NCBI GenBank assembly: GCA_001599595.1
Contig: BCHH01000004.1
Location: 2,802,117-2,866,116 of the forward strand
Direction: 5' to 3'
Source: Beverwykella pulmonaria
Taxonomy: Eukaryota; Ascomycota; Dothideomycetes; Pleosporales; Melanommataceae
DNA length: 64,000 nucleotides
This document shows positions 35,911 through 47,846 of this stretch, piece after piece. Under the pieces are notes generated by a model that saw only the letters and a program-made list of their open reading frames with translations, made no database searches and had not been told where the DNA came from. Each line of letters starts with the position of its first letter. The first letter of the stretch is position 1. The translations under genes and the position numbers were made by a program.

Positions 35911-37769
35911 CTACAGCCACATAACAAAAGCAGCCCCAAATCCCACTATTGCCGCGCTCCAAGCCACCTTTGAATTCTGGGTCCCGGCACCCTGTTCCGG
36001 ACTACCCGTACCCGTAGCCTTTGCCCCCCCAACAGATGTAGCCACCAACTCCCCCGTGCTGGTAGGAAACGAAATCACAGTCGTAGTCCCACTAATCGTG
36101 ACAGTCTGGCCCGCAGTCGCAGTGATAGATCCGCTGATCACGTACGCAGGCACAGTCGTCTGTACACCATTGATCGTTGTTGATATTATCGTGAAGACCG
36201 CAGAGGGCGCGGATAGAACTGTAGGTTGGCCGTTTAACGTGACTGTCTGGCCGATAGTTGCGGTGATGGTACCACTAATGATATATACCGGGATGGATGT
36301 TGGGATGCCACTGATTAAGGTTGAGACTGTTGTGAAAATGACTGGTGGAGCAGACAGCACAGTCGGTTGGCCGTTTACGGTTACGGTTTGGCCGAGTGTT
36401 GCGGTGACAGAACCGCTGATTATGAATGCAGGGACTGTTGTTGCAATACCGTTGATTGTTGTAGCGACCTGTGTAAAGATGGGTGGCGGTGGTGCGAGAA
36501 TAGTGGGTTGCCCGTTGAGAGTGATTGTTTGACCAATAGAAGCGGTTACGGATGAACCTGGGAGTATGAATGCAGGTACTGTCGTGGGCTGGCCATTGAT
36601 TACAGTAGGAACGAAAGTAAATATGGGAGTCGGTGTGGGGAGTGCTGGCGTAGCGACCACACCCGGACTAAGGGGCGTGTTATTTGTGGGGTCGTCTGGT
36701 CTTCCAGTTTGCTGCGCTCCTGGCTGTTGTTCAAATCCTGTCACTGTGCTTCCTTGATGCGGTGCATCTGGGGTCGGTGAGCCCATTACGCCTTGGGTTT
36801 CTGCCGGTGTGCCAAAGCCGGACGCCGTACTTTCCAGGTGCGGAAAGTTAGGGGTCAACATTACGTCCGATGTGGCGACTTCCCATCCAGTGGCCGAGGT
36901 CTCGATCCTCACTACTTCCTCTGTAGATGCGGTAGTCCATACTGTTTCTGTGTCCGTGATGAACATTGGAGCTTCGTATTGTGTAGGAAGCGGAACTTCT
37001 GCCGAGAAAGATTCGCAATAAGAGAAGGCTGATTCAGATGGAAAGGCGACTTGGAAGAAAAGGGCATCTGGCTCTGCTTTGACAGGCCCCCATATCGGTC
37101 TGGAATCCACTCCAAAAGGATCTCCTCTGCCAGTACCAAGGTCTTTGGGCTGAGGGTATTCTGGATGTAGTGATAGGGGAATGAGTGTGAATTTTGGTGC
37201 AGCAGTTGCACAGACGGGATTGAGCCTCGCGTCGTTTGTCTGGAGCACGCCTTGCCATCGGTACTCAGTAGCATAGTCTATGTACGGCGTTGGATATGCG
37301 AATTGCGAGAAGAAGGTGCCATCAGAGTTAGTAATGGGCACATTAACCACGACCGTTCCTGCACCATCTGTTGCCACCCTGTACAGATCATACTCGGGCG
37401 GGACATAGCCATATATAATGTCTGATCGAGTCGAGATGATGGAATCGCCAGAAGTAGCGATTATATGGCGGAATGTGGCAACCGTTATTTTCGTCGTATA
37501 TATGATCTGAGATTCTGGTATCCATTGCACTGCCGTGAGTTGAGGGTATTCTACCGAACATTGCGGAGCACACGAGAAGTCCGTTGGTTCCGGTGTAGGA
37601 GCAGGTTTGGTTTCGTTCCGTATCGGAAAAATTGGCATTGGAGCGATTCCTAACTCAGTCAGCCTGTGCAGCTTTCACATGGTTTCGATTCGTGCGTACC
37701 TGGAGCTGCGAGCGCCACCGTCGCGTGGGCGCCCACGAGCGCGCCAAGCATGAAGCTCTTCATGCCCAT
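35911..37769 (-). CDS. Tandem-repeat GPI-anchored cell-wall protein
   Basis: 602 aa in two exons (37769-37700, 37649-35911). Exon 1 supplies the signal peptide (MGMKSFMLGALVGAHATVAL) and joins at Gly in AAPGIAPMPIF across a 50-base intron (gtacgc donor). The N-terminal half (to about 300) is a non-repeated domain with Cys and aromatic residues, family not recognised. A Pro/Thr/Gly linker follows, then four tandem repeats of about 47 residues, each with a TTINGxxTTVPAFI-like strand and a SITATxGQTVTxNGQPT-like strand. The end is a GPI signal (WSAAIVGFGAAFVMWL). Likely a surface adhesin or structural wall protein; this role is inferred from architecture. Confidence 0.85.
36040..36680 (-). repeat. 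Four coding repeats of about 140 bases in the wall-protein gene
   Basis: Approximate span of the repeats within the coding sequence. The units are clearly diverged from each other at the amino-acid level, so this is an old rather than a fresh expansion. Confidence 0.65.
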
Positions 37770-39876
37770 TTTGAATATACTGCCATGCAAACGCGTCCAA
37801 AGAGTCAAATTTTAGCGAGGGAAAAGCGCGTGTGATGTCGAACGAAACATGAGAAAGACTGGCGGGCGTGTGATGGCGTTTTGACAGGAAATGTGGAGAG
37901 AAAGGAGCGTTTGAGATTGGAAGGTCGTTCTGCGCCCAGCTTTTGATCTCGTATTCAGCCTCAGCTCCTGCACCCAAGTATTGAATTCGTGGCTGAGACC
38001 CGCAAATGCAGGGATCTCTGCCCTTATGGGTCGCTTCATTTTAGACAAGAGACGAGGCAATGATGATTTGATGTTTTGTTGGAAGTTCGATATGCCATCA
38101 ATCCAGTCCTTGTACTCTGTAAAAAGACCTAGTGTGTTCCACAGGGCACGCAAAATCGTGATGACGAGAAAACATGGGCCAATAAAGCGGCTAGCACCGA
38201 TCCTTCGAATGAAATTGGAAAACTAGACGCGGCAGCAAAGAGAATGGTTGGTTCAATTTCGGGGAATTGTTGTTGGGGGCTGGCCTGGTGACCTGGAGGG
38301 GATGAGCGTGAACGGAGCGAAGTTGCGCCGATTCAGCTGCTTATAGCTGTAGACGGCAGTTTGTTGCAGACGATGAAGATGAGGATGAGGATGATATTGA
38401 TAGTGTTGTGGTGGGGGTTGAAGAGCAGAAGAGCAGGCGGGAAGCAGGACCAGTTGACTTGGGTATGGCGCAGTGAGTGGCGCAGCCTGGCGAAAGTTCT
38501 TCCGGCTAATTTAACTCTCAACGTAACCTCCATCCCTCTCCCCACGGCTTAATATACCTAAATGAAAAGAACACCACAAAACCGGGTCGAAGAAATGAAA
38601 GGACGAGAATACCGGGCTTCAGCAACAGCCAAGTGACAGCCATGTGCACGCTGGGACCTCGCAATATCGGTCTCTTGACCGCGTCGTGAGACTTCAAACC
38701 TCAGTCTTCCTTATCAACGCGTGAGCGTCCGAAGCTATCATTTCCATCATGTCCCTTGCCGCCCCATATCTCAGGTCTGAATATATTGAAATGAGTCGCT
38801 TGTTCGGATTATAGGTTTCTTATTCCGCCGCGATGTCGACCCATCGAGCATGGCGGCATGGACGACAGTAAAGCTACAGCCCATTGCCGAGGCACCTCGT
38901 CACAAGCGTTGAGGAGAGTAGACTAGGCCGCTCGGACCGAAGCTTAGGCCCCTTAGACTCTGGGGAATTGTGGGACACTAACCTGGACCTAAACCTGGAC
39001 CTAGAGCTTAATTCGTCTTCTTCCCCCATGGGGCGGAGCATTCGACCCGGGATTGTGCTCTAACCTCAACCTCCTGGAACACAAAACAGTGTGCAATTAC
39101 CGTCTGTACTGAGCAACACAATTGCACGCGGCCTCGAGATGAAGCCCTGAGAACCGGAAATCCGCCATATCAATTTATCATCGAACGAGACTCTCCTCAC
39201 CCAGCCATTAATTTTCAGGGAGGCGAATGAACTCAAATTTTCTCCAGCATTTCCTCTCTCTCTCTTTTCAATCGTTAAAAATCGAAAAGTCAGCCTATTA
39301 ATATCACAGTTGGACGAAGATCTTTGTCCACCCTTTTCACGTGAGCTTGTGACCCCGCTACGTTTCGTGGGCATAATAAAACCCACCAGTCAACTCACGC
39401 TAGATTAATATACACTGTTAGCGTTGACCGGGTCTATACCGATATCAGAAGTTTTCTAGAAGCCTTACTCATTCGGACACCAACCCCAAGAGGAATCTTC
39501 TAGTCACCTTCTCGAAAACATGAAGCCTGTCACGGAATCTCGTTCCGATTTTGGGCTTCCTTTCATCTATCTAAGTCGGACAGTGGACCAAAGCTGGTGG
39601 TTCCTGGGCCAAATAGATTAACGGCGAGACAAATCCCAGCTCGTGATGTCACGTTACACACGAAGACCACGAAGGATACGCCCAAAACACCTGGACAGCG
39701 ACCGGAAGGCAGAGCCGCAGTTGATTGTTTCCTTTGTAACTCGCAGGTCGATTCTACTAGCCTTACGGACGACACACAGAAGTCTCTCCGGTCTCATATC
39801 TCGAGATCATATAAAATGACGTGAGAGGACCACCATCATCCTCACCAACTCTTCTTCTCTCCTCTCATTAGCAACC
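37770..39876. other. 2.1 kb divergent intergenic region
   Basis: Between the wall-protein gene and the cellobiohydrolase gene, which point away from each other. Short frames only. It should contain both promoters, and is long for this window. A GGCTAA word (Xlr1/Xyr1-like) is near 38503 and a GCGGAG word (CreA-like) near 39033, both too common to be strong evidence. Confidence 0.45.
39810..39816 (+). promoter_or_regulatory. TATA box of the cellobiohydrolase gene
   Basis: tataaaa lies 67 bases before the ATG at 39877, followed by a pyrimidine-rich leader, as in highly expressed fungal cellulase genes. Confidence 0.6.
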
Positions 39877-41515
39877 ATGATCTCCAAGACCACTCTTCTC
39901 TCGCTCCTCGCCGCGGGTGTTACGGCCCAACAGGTCGGCACCCTTACCTCAGAAACCCACCCTGCTATGCCCATCCAATCCTGCTCGGCATCTGGATCTT
40001 GCACCTCTCTCTCAACCTCGGTGACACTCGACGCCAATTGGCGCTGGTTGCACACTACGAGCGGCTCCACCAACTGCTACACTGGAAACACTTGGGACAA
40101 AACTCTCTGCCCTGACGGCAAGACTTGCGCCGCTAACTGCGCACTCGATGGTGCCGACTATCCTGGTACATACGGCGTGACTGCGAGTGGAAACGCTTTG
40201 ACGCTCAAGTTTGTAACCAAGGGAACCTACAGCACGAACATTGGATCGCGCATGTATCTGATGGCCAGTGATACTAAGTACCAGATGTTCAAACTTCTCA
40301 ACAAAGAATTCACGTTTGATGTCGATGTGTCCAACCTGCCGTGTGGATTGAACGGCGCACTGTATCTGATTGAGATGGACGAGGATGGTGGATTGTCTCG
40401 CTTTTCGACCAACAAGGCCGGTGCCAAGTACGGAACCGGCTACTGTGATACGCAATGTCCTCATGACATCAAATTCATTAATGGCGAGGTGAGTAAATTG
40501 ATTGACATTGCATCCTTCTTCTCGCTCCTGCTCCTTCATTCGCCAATGACAGTATGTTGAACGCTTACTAAATTCTCAGGCCAACGTAGAAGGCTGGGTC
40601 GGCTCCTCGAACGATGTAAATGCCGGCTCTGGAAAGTATGGCTCCTGCTGTAACGAGATGGATCTATGGGAGGCAAATTCCATCTCAGCAGCCTACACCC
40701 CGCACGTGTGCTCCCAGAATGGGCAAGTCCGCTGCTCGGGCACTGACTGTGGTGACGGTACTGAGCGATACTCCGGCATCTGCGACAAAGACGGCTGCGA
40801 CTTCAACTCCTACCGCATGGGAAACAAGACCTTCTACGGCCCGGGCCTTACCGTCGACACAAAGAAGAAGTTTACTGTTGTCACCCAATTCGTCACTAAA
40901 GACGGAACTGACACCGGAACCCTGAGCGAGATCCGCAGATTGTACGTTCAGAACGGCGTAGTGATCAAAAACAGCGTGTCCAAGATTGCCGGCGTCACCG
41001 AGACAAACTCTATCTCCGACACTTTCTGCGCGGAGCAGAAGACCGCGTTCGGCGACACAAACTCTTTCGCCAAGCTTGGCGGTCTCACAGGCATGGGCGG
41101 CGCCATCGGCCGCGGCATGGTCCTCGCACTCTCCCTTTGGGACGACCACGCGGTCAACATGCTCTGGCTCGACTCTTCGTACCCGACTACTGCCGACCCT
41201 GCGGCCCCTGGTGTTGCACGCGGCACCTGCTCTACTACTTCTGGCGCCCCGACCGACTTGGAGACTAACGCTGGGGGATCGAGCGTCATCTACTCGAACA
41301 TCAAGTTCGGCGCTATTGGCTCTACCTACGGTGCTGGCTCGACTACTCCCGGAACGCCCAGCTCGGCTTCCAGCGCGGCTACCCCGAGCGCGACTAGTAC
41401 TGGAACAGCGAACAAGTATGAGCAGTGTGGTGGAAATGGGTGGAAGGGCGCGACTGTTTGTGTTGCTGGGAGCACTTGCACCGTTGTCAACGAGTGGTAC
41501 TCGCAGTGCATTTAA
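39877..41515 (+). CDS. cbh1: Cellobiohydrolase, GH7 with C-terminal CBM1
   Basis: 515 aa in two exons (39877-40488, 40580-41515); the 91-base intron has a gtgagt donor and ctcag acceptor. The enzyme cuts cellobiose from the reducing ends of cellulose and is secreted. Seen: signal peptide [19 protein letters not shown]7 body with many paired cysteines, and the catalytic triad motif E230-x-D232-x-x-E235 in [25 protein letters not shown] and [13 protein letters not shown] are exo-acting (CBHI) rather than endoglucanase blocks. A Ser/Thr/Pro linker and a 36-residue CBM1 ([15 protein letters not shown] ... WYSQCI) end the protein. Expected to be carbon-regulated. Confidence 0.96.
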
Positions 41516-41940
41516 AGGGTTGATGCTGGTGTGATGGTAGATTCGTGGGTAAGGTGGGGGTAGATGTGGGAGTTGGATTCGCTGTATATATTTGGGATCT
41601 CGAATCTCGTTCTTGGTTATGTTTTGACATTCGTTCAGTACTCTATTTATTCAAATGCATTTTTCCGCTCAAGATATGCCATGAATGTAGTTACAATAAC
41701 GTAAATATAGCCTATCCAGACCAGGTGTTTCTAAATAGAGGATAAAAGTGAGCCGTTTGTATGCAGGCGCTTCAGGACTTTGCAATCCAACCAAAAAAAC
41801 AGTTAAGCAGCGCTTATAAGATAGCAAAAGGACTTTAGGTAGCCTAACCGACTCCTAATGTATCTTCCAAGGTTACCTTATGCCAATTATCATAAACACA
41901 CTACCCTCCATGTATCCAAGAATGACAGCTCCTAACTTAC
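41516..41940. other. Convergent 3' region
   Basis: About 425 AT-rich bases between the converging cellobiohydrolase and P450 genes. No gene seen. Confidence 0.55.
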
Positions 41941-43644
41941 CTAATTGCCAAGCTTAAACCACCTAACCTTAACCAGTTCCGGCTCCCTCATCTCATGCAA
42001 CAACCTGGCTTCCATATCCATCGCCAACGTGCCCACCCTCCGTCTCGCTTGCTCCTCGCTCTCCCCATCCTCACTCACCGGCCCAACCCTATGATCCCTA
42101 AACAGCGCCGCCATAACCGCTACAAGCTCAACCTGCGAAAAGCGCTTTCCCGGGCAGACATTCCTGCCGAACGCCCAGGGAAAGAAGACGTCCGTTGTAT
42201 CAGGCGGCAGGGCCTCTGTCTCGATTGAGGACCCAGATACAAAGCGGCGGGGATTCCAGAACAAGCTATCGGAGCCCCAGTGCCGGGGGTGCGTTTGTAG
42301 AGCGGGAAGGTTGATTTCTATGGATGTACGAGGGGGGATGAGGTAGGTCTTTCCCTCTAGAGATATTGTGCGTGCTTGTTTTCCGGTGGTTTTCACGAGC
42401 TGGGATAAGGGGTGGCAGAGCCGTAATGTCTCGTATATGACAGCCCAGCAGCGTTTTAATTTTGCGCAGGTAGCGTAGTTCCATTCTCTCATATCTGAGT
42501 CTTTGAGGTAGTACCGAAGCTCTTCAGACACCCAGTCCTGGATCTCCGGGTGACCGGCCATAAATGCTAAGAGGAATGTAAGAGTAATGGCTGTTGTGTC
42601 ATTACCAGCAAACGCGAAGACGAACAGATCGCTGATGATCTCATCCTTAGTCAGGATAGCGCGGGTAGCTTGCGAGTCCGCAGTCCCAATGCCTTCGTCT
42701 CCTTCTTGACACGCTCGAACCAGGTTAGTTACAAGGTTGGGTGACTTCTGTTTCCCTTGTGCAATGAGCACGCGCTCTTCATCGATCAGATCAGTGACAT
42801 ACGTTCGAAAGTCCGAAACGGCATGTCCTGCTTCATGGAATGACCCAGGTAACCACCATGCATCCCGGAGCTTCTTCTCGCCAAACACCAAGATGGGCAC
42901 GATCATGCGCAGGATAGTAGACAGACTATCGCGGTATCCGGCGGCTGTATCTTTCTTCCCATCTTTCTCCATCAGCTTACTTTCCGCTGCGCTCTGAAAG
43001 GGGTAGCTTTTGTCAAACAAAGCGGCAGCCAGAACATTCAACGTGAATATGCGCGAATCCTGCGCCAGCGTCGTGATCGGTTTCGGTGAGCGATGCAGCC
43101 AGTACTCCAACATCTCGTGTCCTTCTTTCAGGCTCTCCCTCCACACAAGCTCGTTGTTCTTCTCGGTAAATGTCACGGCGGCAACTTTCCGATGGCGGTT
43201 CCAGTCGGGGCCTTCCGTTGTCGCGAGATTCTTCCCGTAGATGTTGAGTACCTCGAACCCTGCAAGGTCCCGTGGGAACTCATCTTTCCGGCGAAGGATT
43301 TCATTCGAAAGGCTTGCATTGCAAACTTTCAGCCAGTTCCTGGTAGGTGTCACGATGAGGAAGAGATCTCCGAATTGCTCGTGGTTTTTATATCGTGAGC
43401 GCGCTTCCCAGCCACGGCGATATTTGGAGATAAAGGAGGTTGTAAACGGCAGATAGGACAAGATCTGGATTACTGGACGCGAGAAGAGCATCCACAATGG
43501 ACCCCCAGTGGTTATAAAGCGGATAGTCAGGGGTAGGCCGGTTGACCTTGCGAGTTTGTAATTGTGGAAGAGCGTGATGAGGGTCCATATCATGAAGGTA
43601 ATGGGGAGCGCGGAAATGCCGAAGAGTAGAGACGTCCACGACAT
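41941..43644 (-). CDS. Cytochrome P450 monooxygenase
   Basis: 567 aa, a single exon. An N-terminal membrane anchor (LLFGISALPITFMIWTLITL) is followed by the P450 fold: the I-helix oxygen-binding motif AGNDTT, the K-helix ExxR (ETLR), and the heme-binding loop WAFGRNVCPGKRF with the thiolate Cys at about 497. An ER-bound haem oxygenase needing a P450 reductase partner. The substrate cannot be inferred. The neighbours (cellobiohydrolase, amino-acid permease) do not suggest a metabolite cluster. Lack of introns is somewhat unusual for this window. Confidence 0.93.
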   Translation of the reverse strand: MSWTSLLFGISALPITFMIWTLITLFHNYKLARSTGLPLTIRFITTGGPLWMLFSRPVIQILSYLPFTTSFISKYRRGWEARSRYKNHEQFGDLFLIVTPTRNWLKVCNASLSNEILRRKDEFPRDLAGFEVLNIYGKNLATTEGPDWNRHRKVAAVTFTEKNNELVWRESLKEGHEMLEYWLHRSPKPITTLAQDSRIFTLNVLAAALFDKSYPFQSAAESKLMEKDGKKDTAAGYRDSLSTILRMIVPILVFGEKKLRDAWWLPGSFHEAGHAVSDFRTYVTDLIDEERVLIAQGKQKSPNLVTNLVRACQEGDEGIGTADSQATRAILTKDEIISDLFVFAFAGNDTTAITLTFLLAFMAGHPEIQDWVSEELRYYLKDSDMREWNYATCAKLKRCWAVIYETLRLCHPLSQLVKTTGKQARTISLEGKTYLIPPRTSIEINLPALQTHPRHWGSDSLFWNPRRFVSGSSIETEALPPDTTDVFFPWAFGRNVCPGKRFSQVELVAVMAALFRDHRVGPVSEDGESEEQARRRVGTLAMDMEARLLHEMREPELVKVRWFKLGN

Positions 43645-44634
43645 CGCGATGTGCCCTGGGGTCTAGACCGCAGAGATATCAATTGACACGGGAATTGATA
43701 TAAAAAGTAGATTACAAAATATGGAAAATTGAAATATGAAAAAGGGTTCCTTCGAGATGGGACAGAGGAGACATGGTGAGATTTGCGTGACTTGATGTTA
43801 GTTGTGCCGCGATGTCAGCTGTGCCGCGATGTTAGCTGTGCCGCGATGTTGCGCTAGCCTAATTCGCCTAGTATACACTTTTATTTTGGAAGTCATCTAA
43901 ATAGAGTTATACATTTTCAAGGATATGAGTTTGTGGTTACGTTGCATTAACTTGAACTATGTATGAGTTTATTCGGTTCAGGCAGTTTATTAATTTATTT
44001 ACTTCTTCTATATGGCCACATTTAGCTGCGTTGTATAGTCGAATCTCACTTAAATGCAATTCAAGTTCGGGGGGGAATAAGAAATACATATGGTGTTTAG
44101 GGAGGATCCTAGTGGTTATGAAGTCATGGAATTACTTGGTCCAATTGAAAGCAATGTAGCATTAGACTGCATGTAGTTTCCCCCAAGTTTCTGCTTGCCT
44201 AGATCGTCAGATATGTCTCAGTTCCCGAATTGTCACCTGAAACTTTACCGAGTCTAGTTGGAATTTGTTTTAGAAAACCATTAGATCTTGAGCTGCGTCT
44301 TGAACAAAAACTTTTCAAATTAAGTTTTAGCCGTATGTTAAAATTTACCAACTTCAGCAACGCGTCGACATGGCTTTGTATACTATATTTAACCTTGTAA
44401 AGCCACTTCGATTATCTTCATCCCATCGTTCACACACTTGGATATGCATGTTTCAAAAAGGCAGAACGAAGGATGGTGTATATATTCCAGAAGGGGGTAT
44501 ATTCCATTAACCCATAGAAAAGACACTAATTCGATGTCCTATACCCCACCCTCTCTGACACTATACACTAATAGCCAGTAGCCATTAGTCAATAGCTGAC
44601 CCGACTGTCCAGAAAGGAACTGGAAAATCCCAGC
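43645..44634. other. AT-rich region upstream of the P450 gene
   Basis: About 1 kb. It holds the three-copy 17-base tandem repeat at 43801-43851. The rest is AT-rich with no recognised gene. Confidence 0.55.
43801..43851. repeat. Three tandem 17-base repeats upstream of the P450
   Basis: Units gttgtgccgcgatgtca, gctgtgccgcgatgtta and gctgtgccgcgatgttg lie end to end, 157-207 bases before the P450 ATG. The core tgtgccgcgatgt is invariant. This could be a promoter element array; no known factor site is recognised. Confidence 0.8.
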
Positions 44635-46727
44635 TTATTGCCAGATAATCGCGATCTTCTTCCACCACGGCTGGCCTGTAAGTACCTTGGGCGGCGTCTC
44701 CTCAGCGAGCACCTCCGCCATGCCCGTATGCATATCAACATCCTCCGGCCTATACGCCCAGGGATCGCTCCAATAATAGATCCTATGCCCGCCATAGATG
44801 ACTAGAAAGATTGGAATGCCGATGTAGGCTGTAAGGAAGGAAGACGGATTCCAAATCTGTGGCCAAAAGACATTAAACCCATTGATGAGGCAGAGAAATA
44901 CAAACCCGACGATGGCGCAGTATGAGCCCCAGGGCTGCAACTTGGAGCGGTACGGCAGATCGGTGATGTTCTGAACGTTGCACGCTTTGCGGAAGCGCAA
45001 GTAGATAATGCCACAGCAGATCCAGCTGATAAATCCACTCGTGTTGGTCAAGTTAACGAACCAGTTGAAGACGACCGAGGAGCTGGAGCCAACGTTTAGA
45101 TATGCGAGCGCGCAGAAGAGAGACGAGGCTCCGACAGCGTAGTAGGGGACGCCGGATTTGGAGCAAGTTTTGAAAATGGAGGGTGCGTTTCCGGAGAGCG
45201 CGAGCGAGTACAGGGACCGTGAGGAGAGATATAGGAAGGAGTTTCCAGACGACCAGGCGCTGATGATGATGCCGGCGTTGATGATGGAGTCGAGGACGGG
45301 GATGCCGGCGTTGCGCAGACCGACGACAAAGGCAGAAGAACCGGCGCCGGCACCGCCGTTTGTGATGGCGGGGTCGTTGGAGGGACAAATGACTGAGATG
45401 GAGACTAAACATGGGGAGACGAGGTCAGCAAATGTCTGAAAGTTAAGGATCTAGCACAGGCTCTAGGTCCTGTAGTAGGGCATGTCTAAGACGCCAGCTG
45501 AGTGGCATTTTGCACATACTATGTGCAGTAGAAGTTAAAGGATGTATCGTGGAATTACTTACGGACACACCCAATGTAGAAGATCACTAGACGGTAGATG
45601 TATCGGCGGGCCGCAATAGGTAGATTCCTCCTCGGACTCTTCATCTCTCCTCCGGTCGCAACGAGCAGCTCTGGGGCGAACGTGAACGGGAAAGCTGACA
45701 AAACCAGCGTAGACAGTAAGGCGAGGAACCGTCCCTTGTCTCCGTCGGCCAGATACGTATTCGCAGCTCCTGGATGCTTCCAGTACCGAAAGCCGAGGCG
45801 ATCGTGGTTTGGCCCACCGCCCCAGAAAAGGATGAACGAGACGAGAATTAATCCCACCATCATGATGACCTTTGTGCCGGCAAACCAGAACTCCGTCTCG
45901 CCGTAGAATTTCACAGGCAGAACGTTGAGGCCAACAATTACAACGATCATGATGGAGATCCAGACCGCTATGTTAACGGGGGCCTGCCAATAATCGATGA
46001 CAAGGCCAGCGGCGGTGATTTCGTAAGGAACCAAGATGCCGAGAGAGTAGAAGTAGAGCCAGCCAAGCGCAAAGCCCATGGAGCGTGAAACGTAGCGAAA
46101 ACCGAAGAGGTTCATTGATGAGCCCGGGGTAGGGAGATAAGCGGCGACTTCGACAATGCCAGAGACGACGCAGAAGATGAGGAAAGACATGAAGCAGTAG
46201 GAACCTACGATGAACGCAGGGCCGCCGCGAGCAAGGGTCTGGCCTGAGCCGACGAAGAGTCCAGTCCCAATGGTGCCGCCGAGGGCAATCATCTGAGCAT
46301 GTCTGTCGTTTCGACGGATTAGTTCACGACGGGGAAAGCTGAAACTGAAGTCGAGCATTGGAAAGCCATTGAAGACAGAAAAGTTGTAGGCATAGTTGTA
46401 GCAGTCGAATAGAGGAAAGTAGTAGCGTATAGTGTAGAAAGACGAAGAGTTGCGAGATTTGGAGAAGAAGTTTGTTGTTGTTGATGCGATTGAAATGAGA
46501 GAGGATGGCAAAAGTGAAAGCAACACTTCACGATGCCAAAAAAAAAAAACTCACCTCGACTTTAGCCCTCGCTGTGTCTGCTCATACCGCTCATCGAAGA
46601 GCTCCCCCGCAATGATCTCAGGGGTGACAGAGCTCTTCCTGCCGCCGCCATGGGAACCGCTCCTTGGAGCATCGTACTCGACGCCCTTCTCCGAGAGGGG
46701 TGCCTGCTCGACTTTTTTCTCGGACAT
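44635..46727 (-). CDS. Amino-acid permease (APC/YAT family)
   Basis: 560 aa in three exons (46727-46555, 46302-45563, 45404-44635). A plasma-membrane proton symporter for amino acids; substrate unknown. Seen: a hydrophilic N-terminus, then the family signature RGLKSRHAQMIALGGTIGTG, with about twelve hydrophobic spans to the end. The region between spans 5 and 8 includes SPRRNLPIAARRYIYRL, a typical cytoplasmic loop. The first intron is long (252 bases). I place its acceptor at cgacag (46303) because this restores the conserved KSRHAQMIALGG. An upstream tttcag would add 12 in-frame residues. Confidence 0.92.
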
Positions 46728-47846
46728 GGTGAGCCAGATTCTGCACAGGCAAGACTTTAATCAAAGGAAAGGAATAGAAAGTGGATGGGAAGTGGCAAGC
46801 TTGCCAAAGCCGTGTGCGGGGAGCTTGTCAGACCCAGATGCAGGGCACGCGAGCTTTTGTATCCCGGTGGTATGGTCGGGGAAATAGAAGCCAAATCCTA
46901 GACTGCCCAGCGCTATGTACGTAACCTCAGATATGCCTGTCTGTGCTACGCACCGCAGAGCTCCAAACGGTAACGTCAGAGGCTCGGCGTTGTGTGCTCG
47001 GGACCTGTTCGTGCACCAAGCTCACGGGTCCAAGAGAGCTAGTGAAACGTTTGGTGGCGTTGGAGATAAGAATTGTGGCGCGAACACTACCGTAGCATAC
47101 ACGGTGGGATAATCTTGCCCTGTCGAGTTAGAGGGTTGGAAATTAACTATTAGCTTGCGCGTAATATAGAGATGAGGCTCCGATGTACATCATCCATAAC
47201 ATTACCCATAACATCACCAGAAGATGTACGCCAGCTTGTCGCGCTGGGTGCTACCAAACGTGTTCGCTGCCCCAACCTGTACCCCGACACCCCATTATCC
47301 CTCGACGCGTTCACTATGCCCAAAAAACCTGATGGTCCCTCTCGGCCGCATCGACGAGCGCCGCCGAAGTCTAGATAAGGTTTCCACCCCCACCCACTGA
47401 GACGAGGTGTGGTTATCATCCGCCAAACCTGGCTAACGATGCATGGCGTAGCGTCAACGCTGCCCGTCAGCCATCGGTTCTTGGCCCGCCTTTCATCCGC
47501 AAAACATGGTGTGAACGTGGTGTGAACGGTGTGGACTGATGTTGAGGCTGATGATTTCTTTTCCTGTGGACAGCGTCATGAAGCAGAAAATGTACATGTA
47601 CATGGAAGGGTCTAAAGACTGATAGGCGCGAAAAGGTCAAGGCGCCCAATATCCTTTGGTCTCCGGTTTCCCAAATGTTAGCCTCAAGGATATCCGCAGA
47701 CATTTCTCCCAAGGGCAGCAAAATACCTCAAGAGAAACAGGCCTCATCCTCCTGCTCCTTACCCCGGATACGTCCATGACTCCGACGCCATGGCTCCTGA
47801 TACGGTATACATATCCAAAGAACTCGTCCTGTTGCCCCCGTCCCAC
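46728..47846. other. Intergenic between permease and LRR-protein genes
   Basis: About 1.1 kb, upstream of the permease and downstream of the LRR protein. Short frames only; no recognised feature. Confidence 0.5.

Noticed and set aside
39877..46727. A metabolite or degradation gene cluster (cellobiohydrolase, P450, permease)
   Set aside because: No backbone synthase, cluster regulator or related tailoring enzymes are present; the three genes belong to unrelated processes.
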